Source: a bacterium (GTDB taxonomy: Bacteria > Chloroflexota > Dehalococcoidia > Tepidiformales > Tepidiformaceae). From it: a stretch of 6,801 nt of DNA. Below the pieces are notes generated by a model that was not told where the DNA came from, did no database searches, and saw only the letters and a program-made list of their open reading frames with translations. Every line of letters begins with the position of its first letter. Positions within the stretch are counted from its first letter, which is position 1. The position numbers were made by a program, and so were the translations under genes. Location: assembly GCA_945861295.1 (NCBI GenBank), contig CAMAUF010000116.1:1-6801 (forward strand). The letters are read 5' to 3'. Of the stretch, positions 1-5,913 are shown piece after piece.

Positions 1-143
1 CCTTCCTGTGACTTTCCAACCTACCAAGGTCTCGGTATCCTTCTTCATCCCGGTCATCCCTTTCCTGCATGCACCTCGAGTGCGCACTGCTCTGCAGCAC
101 AGTAATCGTGACTGCGCTGGGATGGCCGGCCTTCTCATCCAAT

Positions 144-158
144 CTCCCCGAACGGGAG
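144..158. other. Short GC-rich hairpin upstream of uvrC
   Basis: CTCCC and GGGAG form a stem around a CGAAC loop, extendable by one T-A pair at 143/159. Neither side is followed by a run of T, so it is not a convincing intrinsic terminator. It could end an unseen gene to the left or be an incidental intergenic element. The rest of 1-143 shows no coding region that I can support. Confidence 0.3.
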
Positions 159-172
159 AGGGAGGCGACGCT

Positions 173-200
173 CTGACCGTCGGCTCGGCCGCGCTACACT
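173..200 (+). promoter_or_regulatory. Predicted uvrC promoter, probably giving a leaderless mRNA
   Basis: A -35-like CTGACC (173-178) and a -10-like TACACT (195-200) are separated by 16 bases; each matches four of six bases of the sigma-70 consensus. The uvrC ATG lies only six bases after the -10 box, so transcription would begin at or next to the start codon. No Shine-Dalgarno sequence lies between the box and the ATG, which fits a leaderless transcript. This is prediction from sequence alone. Confidence 0.4.
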
Positions 201-206
201 AGCGGC

Positions 207-2078
207 ATGCCGCCCTCCACCATCTCCGAGAAGATCCGCACCCAGCTCGCCGCCCTGCCGGCGCGGCCCGGCGTCTACATCATGCGCAACGCCGAGGGCC
301 AAGTGATTTATGTCGGCAAGGCGGCGAAGCTGAAGGACCGCGTCCGCTCGTACTTCGGTTCCGCCCACGGCATGGAGCCCAAGACCTTCGCCCTTCGCCA
401 GCAGATCGACGACTTTGAGTACATCGTCGTCAACACCGTCGGCGAGGCGTTGCTGCTCGAAGCGACGATGATCAAGCGTCATCAGCCCTTCTTCAACATC
501 CGGCTGAAGGACGACAAGCGCTACCCGTACCTCAAAATCGATGTCCAGAACGCATGGCCGCGGGTCTACATCACGCGGCGGATCGAGAAGGACGGCGCGC
601 GCTATTTCGGCCCCTACGCGAGCGCGTATTCGGTGCGGGACACGCTCGACCTGGTGAAGAAACTCTTTCCGTGGCGTTCGTGCACGAAGGAGATCACGGG
701 CAGGGACGCGCGACCATGTTTGGACTACTACATCAAGCGCTGCATCGCGCCGTGCACGTCGTTTTGCACGCCGGAGGAGTACGCGGAGGTCGTGCAGCAG
801 GTCATCCTCTTCCTCGAAGGCAAGTCGGATGACGTGCTCAAGCGGCTGCGCGAACAGATGGAGGCGACCGCCGAGCGCCTCGAGTTCGAGCGGGCGGCCA
901 TGATCCGCGACCAGATGCGCTCGCTGGAGCGGACGATCGAGAAGCAGATGGTCGCGACGACCAAGAAAGAAGACCTCGACATCTACGGCGTCTTCCGCGA
1001 TGGTGACCAGGCTTGCGTGCAGGTCTTCTTCGTCCGGGGCAGGCACATGATTGGGCGGGACAACTTCATCGTCGAAGGCGTGTCGGGCGAAACCGATACG
1101 GCCGTGATGTGCAATTTCTTGCTTCAGTTTTACGAAAGCGCGCAGTACATCCCGAAGCTGGTTGTCGTCCCCAGCGAGCCGGATGAACGCGCGACGATGG
1201 AAGAACTGCTTTCCGAGAAGCGCGGTTCGGCGGTCGAGGTGCGCGTACCCGCGCGCGGCGAAAAGCGCCGCCTCGTCGACCTCGCCAACGACAACGCCAG
1301 AGAACACCTCTCGATGATGAAGGTGAAGTGGCTGGCGGACACGACCAAGACTGAGCGGGCGCTAGAGGAACTGCGCGAGGAACTCTCGCTGGCGGCCATC
1401 CCACGCAGGATTGAGTGCTACGACAACTCGAACATCCAGGGCACGAGCCCCGTTTCGAGCATGGTCGTCTTCATCGACGGCAAGCCGGCCTCAAACCAGT
1501 ACCGGCGCTTCCGTGTCAAGACCGTCGTTGGCGCCGACGACTTCGCGACGATGTCCGAAATCATGCGCCGCCGCTTCAAGCATGCCGCGGTGGCCGTCAT
1601 TGACGCGGATGCGTCCGGCGCGGAGGCAGCTCCGCCCACCGCCGATCGCTGGGACCTGCCGGACCTCGTGATTATCGACGGGGGCAAGGGCCAGCTCGGG
1701 GCCGCCGTCCAGACCATGCGGGAACTCGGCGTCCACCACATCCCGACTGTCGGCCTGGCCAAGCGTTTCGAGGAGCTGTTCGTGCCAGACGAAGACGAAC
1801 CGATTCTGCTGCCGCGCGGCTCGGAGGGACTCTACTTAGTACAGCGACTGCGAGACGAAGCTCACCGGTTCGCGATCACGTTTCACCGCCAGGTCCGGGC
1901 GAAGACGTCCATCCAGAGCGCCCTCGACACCATCGTTGGCATCGGGCCGAAACGGAAGAAGGCGCTCCTGAACAAATTCGGGTCGATGAAGGCGATCCGG
2001 GAGGCCGGCGTCGACGAGATCGCGAGCACGGTAGGGTTTACGCGGGCACTGGCCGAACGCGTGAAGGAGGGCGTGTAA
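207..2078 (+). CDS. uvrC: UvrABC system protein C (excision nuclease subunit)
   Basis: Cytoplasmic nuclease of nucleotide excision repair: recruited by UvrB at damaged DNA, it cuts 3' then 5' of the lesion. At 623 residues it has the usual family length and all domains. The GIY-YIG domain (about 18-100) has Y24, Y35, K38, R45, E85 and N97 at the positions of the known catalytic residues. C159, C171, C179 and C183 match the cysteines reported to hold an Fe-S cluster in E. coli UvrC; C187 is extra. A UVR helix pair for UvrB binding lies at about 202-247. The RNase H-like 5' nuclease has D406 (CYDNSNIQG), D444/D445 (GADDF), D491 (IIDGGKGQL) and H553 (DEAHRF). Two helix-hairpin-helix motifs end the protein (about 573-623). 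An Ala/Pro-rich insert (about 467-482) precedes the IIDGGKGQL motif. The ATG at 207 gives the standard N-terminus and follows a -10 box directly. It is separated by 79 bases from the next gene. Identification is firm. Confidence 0.98.
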   Translation: MPPSTISEKIRTQLAALPARPGVYIMRNAEGQVIYVGKAAKLKDRVRSYFGSAHGMEPKTFALRQQIDDFEYIVVNTVGEALLLEATMIKRHQPFFNIRLKDDKRYPYLKIDVQNAWPRVYITRRIEKDGARYFGPYASAYSVRDTLDLVKKLFPWRSCTKEITGRDARPCLDYYIKRCIAPCTSFCTPEEYAEVVQQVILFLEGKSDDVLKRLREQMEATAERLEFERAAMIRDQMRSLERTIEKQMVATTKKEDLDIYGVFRDGDQACVQVFFVRGRHMIGRDNFIVEGVSGETDTAVMCNFLLQFYESAQYIPKLVVVPSEPDERATMEELLSEKRGSAVEVRVPARGEKRRLVDLANDNAREHLSMMKVKWLADTTKTERALEELREELSLAAIPRRIECYDNSNIQGTSPVSSMVVFIDGKPASNQYRRFRVKTVVGADDFATMSEIMRRRFKHAAVAVIDADASGAEAAPPTADRWDLPDLVIIDGGKGQLGAAVQTMRELGVHHIPTVGLAKRFEELFVPDEDEPILLPRGSEGLYLVQRLRDEAHRFAITFHRQVRAKTSIQSALDTIVGIGPKRKKALLNKFGSMKAIREAGVDEIASTVGFTRALAERVKEGV

Positions 2079-2106
2079 CGCCACGAACACGCCAGATATG
2101 AGGTGG

Positions 2107-2135
2107 TCGACGGGCCGCCCCGGATCGCCTACTGT
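2107..2135 (+). promoter_or_regulatory. Possible promoter for the membrane protein gene
   Basis: TCGACG (2107-2112) resembles a -35 box and TACTGT (2130-2135) a -10 box, with a 17-base spacer. Transcription would start near 2142, leaving a leader of about 16 bases that contains the GAGGGA ribosome binding site. Each box matches about four of six consensus bases, so chance occurrence is possible. If real, the gene need not depend on read-through from uvrC. Confidence 0.3.
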
Positions 2136-2143
2136 TGTCGCGC

Positions 2144-2149
2144 GAGGGA
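2144..2149 (+). promoter_or_regulatory. Ribosome binding site fixing the start at 2158
   Basis: GAGGGA lies eight bases before the ATG at 2158. It supports that start over the in-frame ATG at 2098, which would add 20 residues translated from the putative promoter region. Residues from 2158 begin with an amphipathic, acidic helix typical of a true N-terminus. Confidence 0.6.
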
Positions 2150-2157
2150 ATTGCCGG

Positions 2158-2592
2158 ATGGCCGACCGAGTCGAACGAGAAATTGAAGAGATCCTGGCCA
2201 AGCTGGACGGAGAAGCGCCACCGCCGCCGGAGAAGCGGCCGGTGTCGATCGCGGATCTTCGCCGGCAACGAAGCCACGTCCCTGGCCCGGAGACACCACC
2301 CCGGCAATCACGGACGCCGCGCCGGCTCAACCCAGCCTCCTTCCTGCTCGGGGGCGCGGCCGCCGTCATCGCCGGATTAGTGCTCTCGTCGTTTTGGTCA
2401 CCGCTGATCTGGGTCTCGATGGCGGGAATCGTGACCTTCCTCGGCGCATTTGCGGCCTCGTTCTCCAAGCGGAAGCGTACCGCCGGGGCGCCGGCCCAGA
2501 AGGGCTATTTCTGGCGCGACCGGTACATCGAATACGACCCGGCCGCCCCTTCGACCTGGCAGAAGGTAAAGCGCCGGTTCCGGAAGCCGTAG
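2158..2592 (+). CDS. Small two-helix membrane protein of unknown function
   Basis: A 144-residue protein with no recognisable catalytic motif. An acidic amphipathic helix (residues 4-17, VEREIEEILAKLD) is followed by a Pro/Arg-rich, positively charged stretch (about 20-58). Two hydrophobic segments (about 61-80 and 82-102) are joined by a very short turn, suggesting a helical hairpin. A basic KRKR patch (104-107) follows, and the tail contains Y117, F118, W119, R120, then IEYDP, then W134 and a strongly basic end. The positive charges on both flanks suggest that both termini face the cytoplasm. From memory, small proteins with this plan (N-terminal REIEEIL helix, two helices, a W/R-rich tail with an IEY-like motif) recur in Chloroflexota, but I cannot verify this here and know of no assigned role. 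It lies 79 bases after uvrC and 53 before the peptidase gene. The start at 2158 is chosen for its ribosome binding site. Confidence 0.8.
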   Translation: MADRVEREIEEILAKLDGEAPPPPEKRPVSIADLRRQRSHVPGPETPPRQSRTPRRLNPASFLLGGAAAVIAGLVLSSFWSPLIWVSMAGIVTFLGAFAASFSKRKRTAGAPAQKGYFWRDRYIEYDPAAPSTWQKVKRRFRKP

Positions 2593-2632
2593 CGACCACG
2601 CGATCTTTCCGGCCGGTTGCGCAGCCAGGCGT

Positions 2633-2638
2633 TAGCGT
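2633..2638 (+). promoter_or_regulatory. Possible -10 element of the M28 peptidase gene
   Basis: TAGCGT fits the TANNNT pattern and sits seven bases before the ATG at 2646, nearly the same spacing as the box before uvrC. No credible -35 box is seen 15-19 bases upstream, and no Shine-Dalgarno sequence precedes the ATG. It suggests a leaderless transcript but is weak evidence on its own. Confidence 0.2.
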
Positions 2639-2645
2639 TGGCTGC

Positions 2646-4001
2646 ATGCGATTCCGCCCCTTCGCCTCCGGACTCAGCCTCGCCTCAATCCTCCTTCTTG
2701 TCGCCTGCTCCGACCGGGAGCCGGCCGCCCCGCTCGCGACGCCTGCAGGCCCGGCCGTGTCGGCCACGACCGCCTCCGCGAGCGTAGCCGGCGCGGCGCC
2801 GCCGACTTCAGCCCCGCGTCCGACACTCAGCCCGACGCCGGCGGCCGCCTCAGGTTCGGCCAATTTCGAAGCGAGCCAGGCCTTGGTGCACGTCCAGCAG
2901 CTAGCGGGCGTGATCGGCGTGCGCCTTTCGGGGACGCCGGCCGAGCAAGAGGCCGCCCGCTACCTGCGGGGGGCACTGGAGGCGTCCGGGTACGCAGTCG
3001 ACATCGTCGAGTTCCGCTTCGACGACCGCGCCTTTCGCACCGCCGACGTAACTATCGACGGGACGACGACCCCCGGCCTGACAATGACCGGCAGCGCAGT
3101 CGCGCAAGTCAGCGGCGCGGCTGTGTTCGTGGGCTTGGCTGACGCCGTGGGTCTCGCCGGCAAGGATCTGCGCGGGCGGATCGCTGTGGCGGACCGGGGG
3201 ACGCTCCTCTTCGCGGAAAAGGCCGACGCCGTACGGGAATTGGGCGCGGCCGGGCTGATCGTCATCAACAACGAGGATGGCGACTTGAGCGGCCAGCTGG
3301 CGTCGAACATCGACATCCCGGTCGCCGGCATTTCGCGTGAGGGCGCGGTCGCGCTGCGGAGGGCCGCCTCGACGGGGGCCACCGTCACGTTGAAGACGAC
3401 TCGGAACGAAGAGAGGGTCGGGCTCAACGTCGTGGCCCGGCCCAAGGTGGGCGCGGGCTGCAAGATCGTCGTCGGAGGACACCACGACACCGTCCCCGGC
3501 GCTCCCGGGGCACACGATAATGCCTCGGGCACGGCCACCGTCGTCGAACTGGCGCGGGCTCTGGCCGCGGATGGCCTGGACGACGGTCTCTGCTTCGTGA
3601 CGTTCGGCGCGGAGGAATCGGGCCTCTTCGGGAGCGCGAACTTCGTCGAATCGCTCGAGCGCCAGGGCGGCCTCCCCGCCTTCATGATCAACATCGACCA
3701 GATGGGCCGCGGAACGCGGGTCGACCTCATCGGCACGCCTGCTCTGACGCGCCAAGCGGCATCCGTTGCGGAACGCTTGGGTATCCTCGCTCAGGCGACG
3801 ACACTCGGCGCACAGTACGGCAGCGACCACCAATCGTTTCAGACGGCGGGTGTCCCTGTCCTCTTTTTCACCTCCAACGACCTGGGCAAGTTCCACACAC
3901 CCGAAGACAAGGTTGGCGAGGTCCAGCCAGAAATGGTGCAACGCACGGGTGACGTCGCGATCGCGGTGATCCGCGAACTGCTCCGTGAAGTTGGCCCGTG
4001 A
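2646..4001 (+). CDS. Secreted M28-family zinc metallopeptidase lipoprotein with PA domain
   Basis: Predicted extracellular aminopeptidase-type enzyme of 451 residues that would release amino acids from peptides using two metal ions. The N-terminus is a lipoprotein signal peptide with lipobox LVAC (18-21), so C21 would be lipidated. A disordered Ala/Pro/Ser/Thr linker (about 22-72) spaces the enzyme from the membrane. A PA (protease-associated) domain lies at about 145-250, before the catalytic core. In the core the M28 residues are all present: H279 and D281 (GHHD), D291 (HDNASG), E323 as general base and E324 as ligand (GAEESG), D351 (NIDQMG) and H395 (SDHQSF), followed by FHTPEDKV. It is therefore probably active; its substrate is not readable, and some M28 members act on other N-acyl or peptide bonds. 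The ATG at 2646 is chosen because it begins the signal peptide exactly; an in-frame TTG at 2394 would run through the preceding gene. The stop overlaps the LysM lipoprotein start by four bases. Confidence 0.93.
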   Translation: MRFRPFASGLSLASILLLVACSDREPAAPLATPAGPAVSATTASASVAGAAPPTSAPRPTLSPTPAAASGSANFEASQALVHVQQLAGVIGVRLSGTPAEQEAARYLRGALEASGYAVDIVEFRFDDRAFRTADVTIDGTTTPGLTMTGSAVAQVSGAAVFVGLADAVGLAGKDLRGRIAVADRGTLLFAEKADAVRELGAAGLIVINNEDGDLSGQLASNIDIPVAGISREGAVALRRAASTGATVTLKTTRNEERVGLNVVARPKVGAGCKIVVGGHHDTVPGAPGAHDNASGTATVVELARALAADGLDDGLCFVTFGAEESGLFGSANFVESLERQGGLPAFMINIDQMGRGTRVDLIGTPALTRQAASVAERLGILAQATTLGAQYGSDHQSFQTAGVPVLFFTSNDLGKFHTPEDKVGEVQPEMVQRTGDVAIAVIRELLREVGP

Positions 4002-4630
4002 TGGTCAACCAACCTAGCATGGCGGGGATGTTGGTACGGCTCCTCCTTCCAGCCCTGATTGCGGCGGCAGGCCTCGCGCTTTTCGCTGCGGCGGCATGCG
4101 GCGGGGACGGCGATGCGCCGGCCAAGAGCGGCGTCGTCACGGACCCGGAGAAAGTGCCCTCGGCAACACCGGTGACGGGCACCCCCGCCGCTGTGTACCA
4201 GATCACCAACGATCGGGTCGTGATCATCACGGCTTCGACGCCTTCGGCCAACGGGACCGCGGCGGGAAACGTGCGGACCTACAAAGTCAAAGCGGGCGAT
4301 ACTTGCGGCACCATCGCCTCCGAACTGAAGACGACCGTCGAAGCGCTCATCCGCGCCAACCGGACCATCAACGAGGACTGTTCCAACCTGAAGATCGACG
4401 ACCTCCTGCGACTCCCTGTCACGGCGACGCCGACCGCGGGCGCCACGACCGGGCGGGTAACCAGCACGCCCAAGCCAGGTACGGCGAGGGAGTACACGGT
4501 GCGCGCTGGCGATACCTGCTCCGACATCGCGGCCAATCAGAAGGTCGACGTGATCGCGCTGATCCAACTCAACAACCTCGACGCTAACTGCACGAACCTC
4601 AAGATCGGGCAAGTGCTGAAGATCCCGTAG
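3998..4630 (+). CDS. LysM-repeat lipoprotein
   Basis: A 210-residue predicted lipoprotein with two LysM domains, which bind N-acetylglucosamine glycans such as peptidoglycan. The N-terminal hydrophobic stretch (about 11-33) ends in C34; the AAAC lipobox has Ala rather than the usual Leu at -3, so processing is likely but less certain than in its neighbour. A Thr/Pro/Ala-rich spacer (about 35-90) leads to LysM 1 (about 93-140) and LysM 2 (about 164-210), separated by another TP-rich linker. Both repeats have the pattern Y-x-V-x-A-G-D-T-C and N-L-K-I near the end. Each carries two cysteines (C103/C128 and C174/C198) well placed for a disulfide. No enzymatic domain is present. The GTG at 3998 overlaps the peptidase stop as GTGA, indicating translational coupling; ATG at 4001, 4019 or 4028 are alternative starts that all keep the signal segment. 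It may act as a wall- or glycan-binding partner of the peptidase, which is inference. Confidence 0.88.
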   Translation: MMVNQPSMAGMLVRLLLPALIAAAGLALFAAAACGGDGDAPAKSGVVTDPEKVPSATPVTGTPAAVYQITNDRVVIITASTPSANGTAAGNVRTYKVKAGDTCGTIASELKTTVEALIRANRTINEDCSNLKIDDLLRLPVTATPTAGATTGRVTSTPKPGTAREYTVRAGDTCSDIAANQKVDVIALIQLNNLDANCTNLKIGQVLKIP

Positions 4631-4631
4631 C

Positions 4632-4660
4632 GCCCGGCGTTCACGCCCTCCCATCCGGGC
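4632..4660. terminator. Possible hairpin after the LysM gene
   Basis: GCCCGG (4632-4637) can pair with CCGGGC (4655-4660) across a 17-base loop; a smaller alternative is GGCG/CGCC (4636-4639 with 4644-4647). It begins two bases after the LysM stop codon. No T-run follows, so it is at best a weak or factor-assisted terminator. Confidence 0.25.
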
Positions 4661-4681
4661 CAGTTGAAATCGCCATGCGCG

Positions 4682-4698
4682 CCCGGCTCCGCGCCGGG
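4682..4698. terminator. Hairpin between convergent genes, possible terminator
   Basis: CCCGGC (4682-4687) and GCCGGG (4693-4698) form a perfect six-pair GC stem with a TCCGC loop. The stem abuts the TAA stop of the minus-strand CoA-transferase (4699-4701), so on that strand it would form directly after translation ends. There is no T-tract on either side. It could serve both converging transcripts, but the evidence is structural only. Confidence 0.35.
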
Positions 4699-5913
4699 TT
4701 ATCCCAGGGCCAGCTCCGCGAGGACTTCCACGGTATGCTCGCCGAGCTTCGGCGCGGGGCGGCGGAGCTCCCACGGCGTGGCCGTGAAGTGGTAGGGCGG
4801 CCCGGGCATCGCGGCCGAGCCATCGAGCCCCTCGCCTGTCGCCTCGACGAAGAAGCCGCGGTCCCAGAAGTGGTCATCGCCGAGCGTCTCGTCGGGGCTG
4901 CGGATGAGGCCCCAAGCCTGGTCGCGAAGCTGCCCTTCGCGGTAGATGTATCCGGCATCGTGGGCCGCGATGAAGCGGGCGGTCTCGGCGTACAGTTCGG
5001 CCGCTTCTGGCGACCCACGTCCGGCCTGGCGGGCGATCGGCTGATCGAAGCGAGGTTCGTCGAACTGGAGCCCGAAGCCTTCGGACTGGTACCAGGCTTT
5101 GAGCTTGCGCCAGCTCGTGTTGTCCCGGCCGATGCCGAAGAGGATGAGGTCGCGGCCATCGCCGGCCGTGAAGAGCCAGGGCTCCGTGCGCTGAGCGGCC
5201 GCATGCCGGGCCGTCTGCCGCGTCACGTCCTGCCGCATGTACAGGTAGTACGGCATCCCAACTTCGACGGTGCAGGAAAGCGCTTCGTGCATGGAGGCGT
5301 CGACGTATTGGCCCCGCCCAGATCGGTCGCGATGCATGAGCGCGGCGAGGATGCCCTGGATGGCGAAGTGGCAGGCCGTGTTGTAGCCTTGGTCGCCGTG
5401 GCCTCGCACTGGCGGGGCGCCGGGCGCATCGGAGGCGCTGTAGCCGTTCATCGCCATAGGCCCGCCGAGCGCCAGGCCCACGAAGTCGGACGATGCGTAC
5501 TGCGCCCAGGGGCCATCCTGTCCGAAGGGCGTCAGCGAACAGACCACGAGGCTAGCGTCGGCTTCGGCGAGCACCTTGGGGCCGACCCGAAGAGCATCGA
5601 GGGCGCCAGGCCGCTGGTCTTCGAGCACGACTGTGGCCGTGCGGGCGAGGGCGAGAAACGCTTCGCGGTCGGCGGGTTTGTTAGCGAGATCGAGGACGAC
5701 GGAGCGCTTGTTGGTGTTGTGATACCAGAAGTTGAGCGAGCGGTTTTGGCCCGGGATGTCCTTGACGAACGGCCCGACTCGCCGCGCCGCTGAGCCCTCG
5801 GGCGGCTCGACCTTGATCACGTCCGCGCCCAGGTCGGCCAGCAGCTTGCCCGCGTATTGGCCGAGTTCGTCACAGACTTCGATAACGCGGATGTCCGATA
5901 GCGGACCGCTCAC
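4699..5913 (-). CDS. Family III (CaiB/BaiF) CoA-transferase, complete
   Basis: Predicted cytoplasmic enzyme of 404 residues that moves CoA from one acyl-CoA to another carboxylic acid. The N-terminal Rossmann-like part has the family signatures IRVIEVCDELG (8-18), LLADLGADVIKVEPP (24-38) and FWYHNTNKRSVVLDL (62-76). Mid-protein features are SLTPFGQDGP (126-135) and RSGRGQYVDAS (197-207). D174, in GHGDQGYNTA, is the best candidate for the catalytic aspartate that forms the acyl anhydride. The small domain and the closing motif KLGEHTVEVL (389-398) are typical. The GTG at 5913 overlaps the upstream stop as GTGA and gives the standard family N-terminus; an in-frame start at 6105 would overlap the neighbour by almost 200 bases and adds an unrelated Arg-rich sequence. 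With its coupled paralogue it may form a heteromeric enzyme, as known for BbsEF (benzylsuccinate) and SmtAB (malate, Chloroflexus). The substrate is unknown. Confidence 0.93.
   Translation of the reverse strand: MSGPLSDIRVIEVCDELGQYAGKLLADLGADVIKVEPPEGSAARRVGPFVKDIPGQNRSLNFWYHNTNKRSVVLDLANKPADREAFLALARTATVVLEDQRPGALDALRVGPKVLAEADASLVVCSLTPFGQDGPWAQYASSDFVGLALGGPMAMNGYSASDAPGAPPVRGHGDQGYNTACHFAIQGILAALMHRDRSGRGQYVDASMHEALSCTVEVGMPYYLYMRQDVTRQTARHAAAQRTEPWLFTAGDGRDLILFGIGRDNTSWRKLKAWYQSEGFGLQFDEPRFDQPIARQAGRGSPEAAELYAETARFIAAHDAGYIYREGQLRDQAWGLIRSPDETLGDDHFWDRGFFVEATGEGLDGSAAMPGPPYHFTATPWELRRPAPKLGEHTVEVLAELALG

Noticed and set aside
8..202. 64-residue open frame before uvrC
   Set aside because: Low-complexity, lacks a ribosome binding site, runs through the predicted promoter and hairpin, and resembles nothing known to me.
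135..1307. 390-residue open frame on the minus strand across uvrC
   Set aside because: It is antisense to the well-identified uvrC, is rich in Arg/Ala/Asp/Val as expected from reading GC-rich codons backwards, and shows no family motif.
2394..2645. N-terminal extension of the M28 peptidase from a TTG at 2394
   Set aside because: It would overlap the preceding gene by about 200 bases and would bury a perfect lipoprotein signal peptide that starts at 2646.
2901..3941. 346-residue open frame on the minus strand across the M28 peptidase gene
   Set aside because: Shadow of a gene with complete catalytic motifs; composition is biased and no domain is recognisable.
4675..5793. 372-residue open frame on the plus strand across the complete CoA-transferase gene
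   Set aside because: Antisense to a gene with clear family motifs; it has no recognisable domain and overlaps the convergent spacer.
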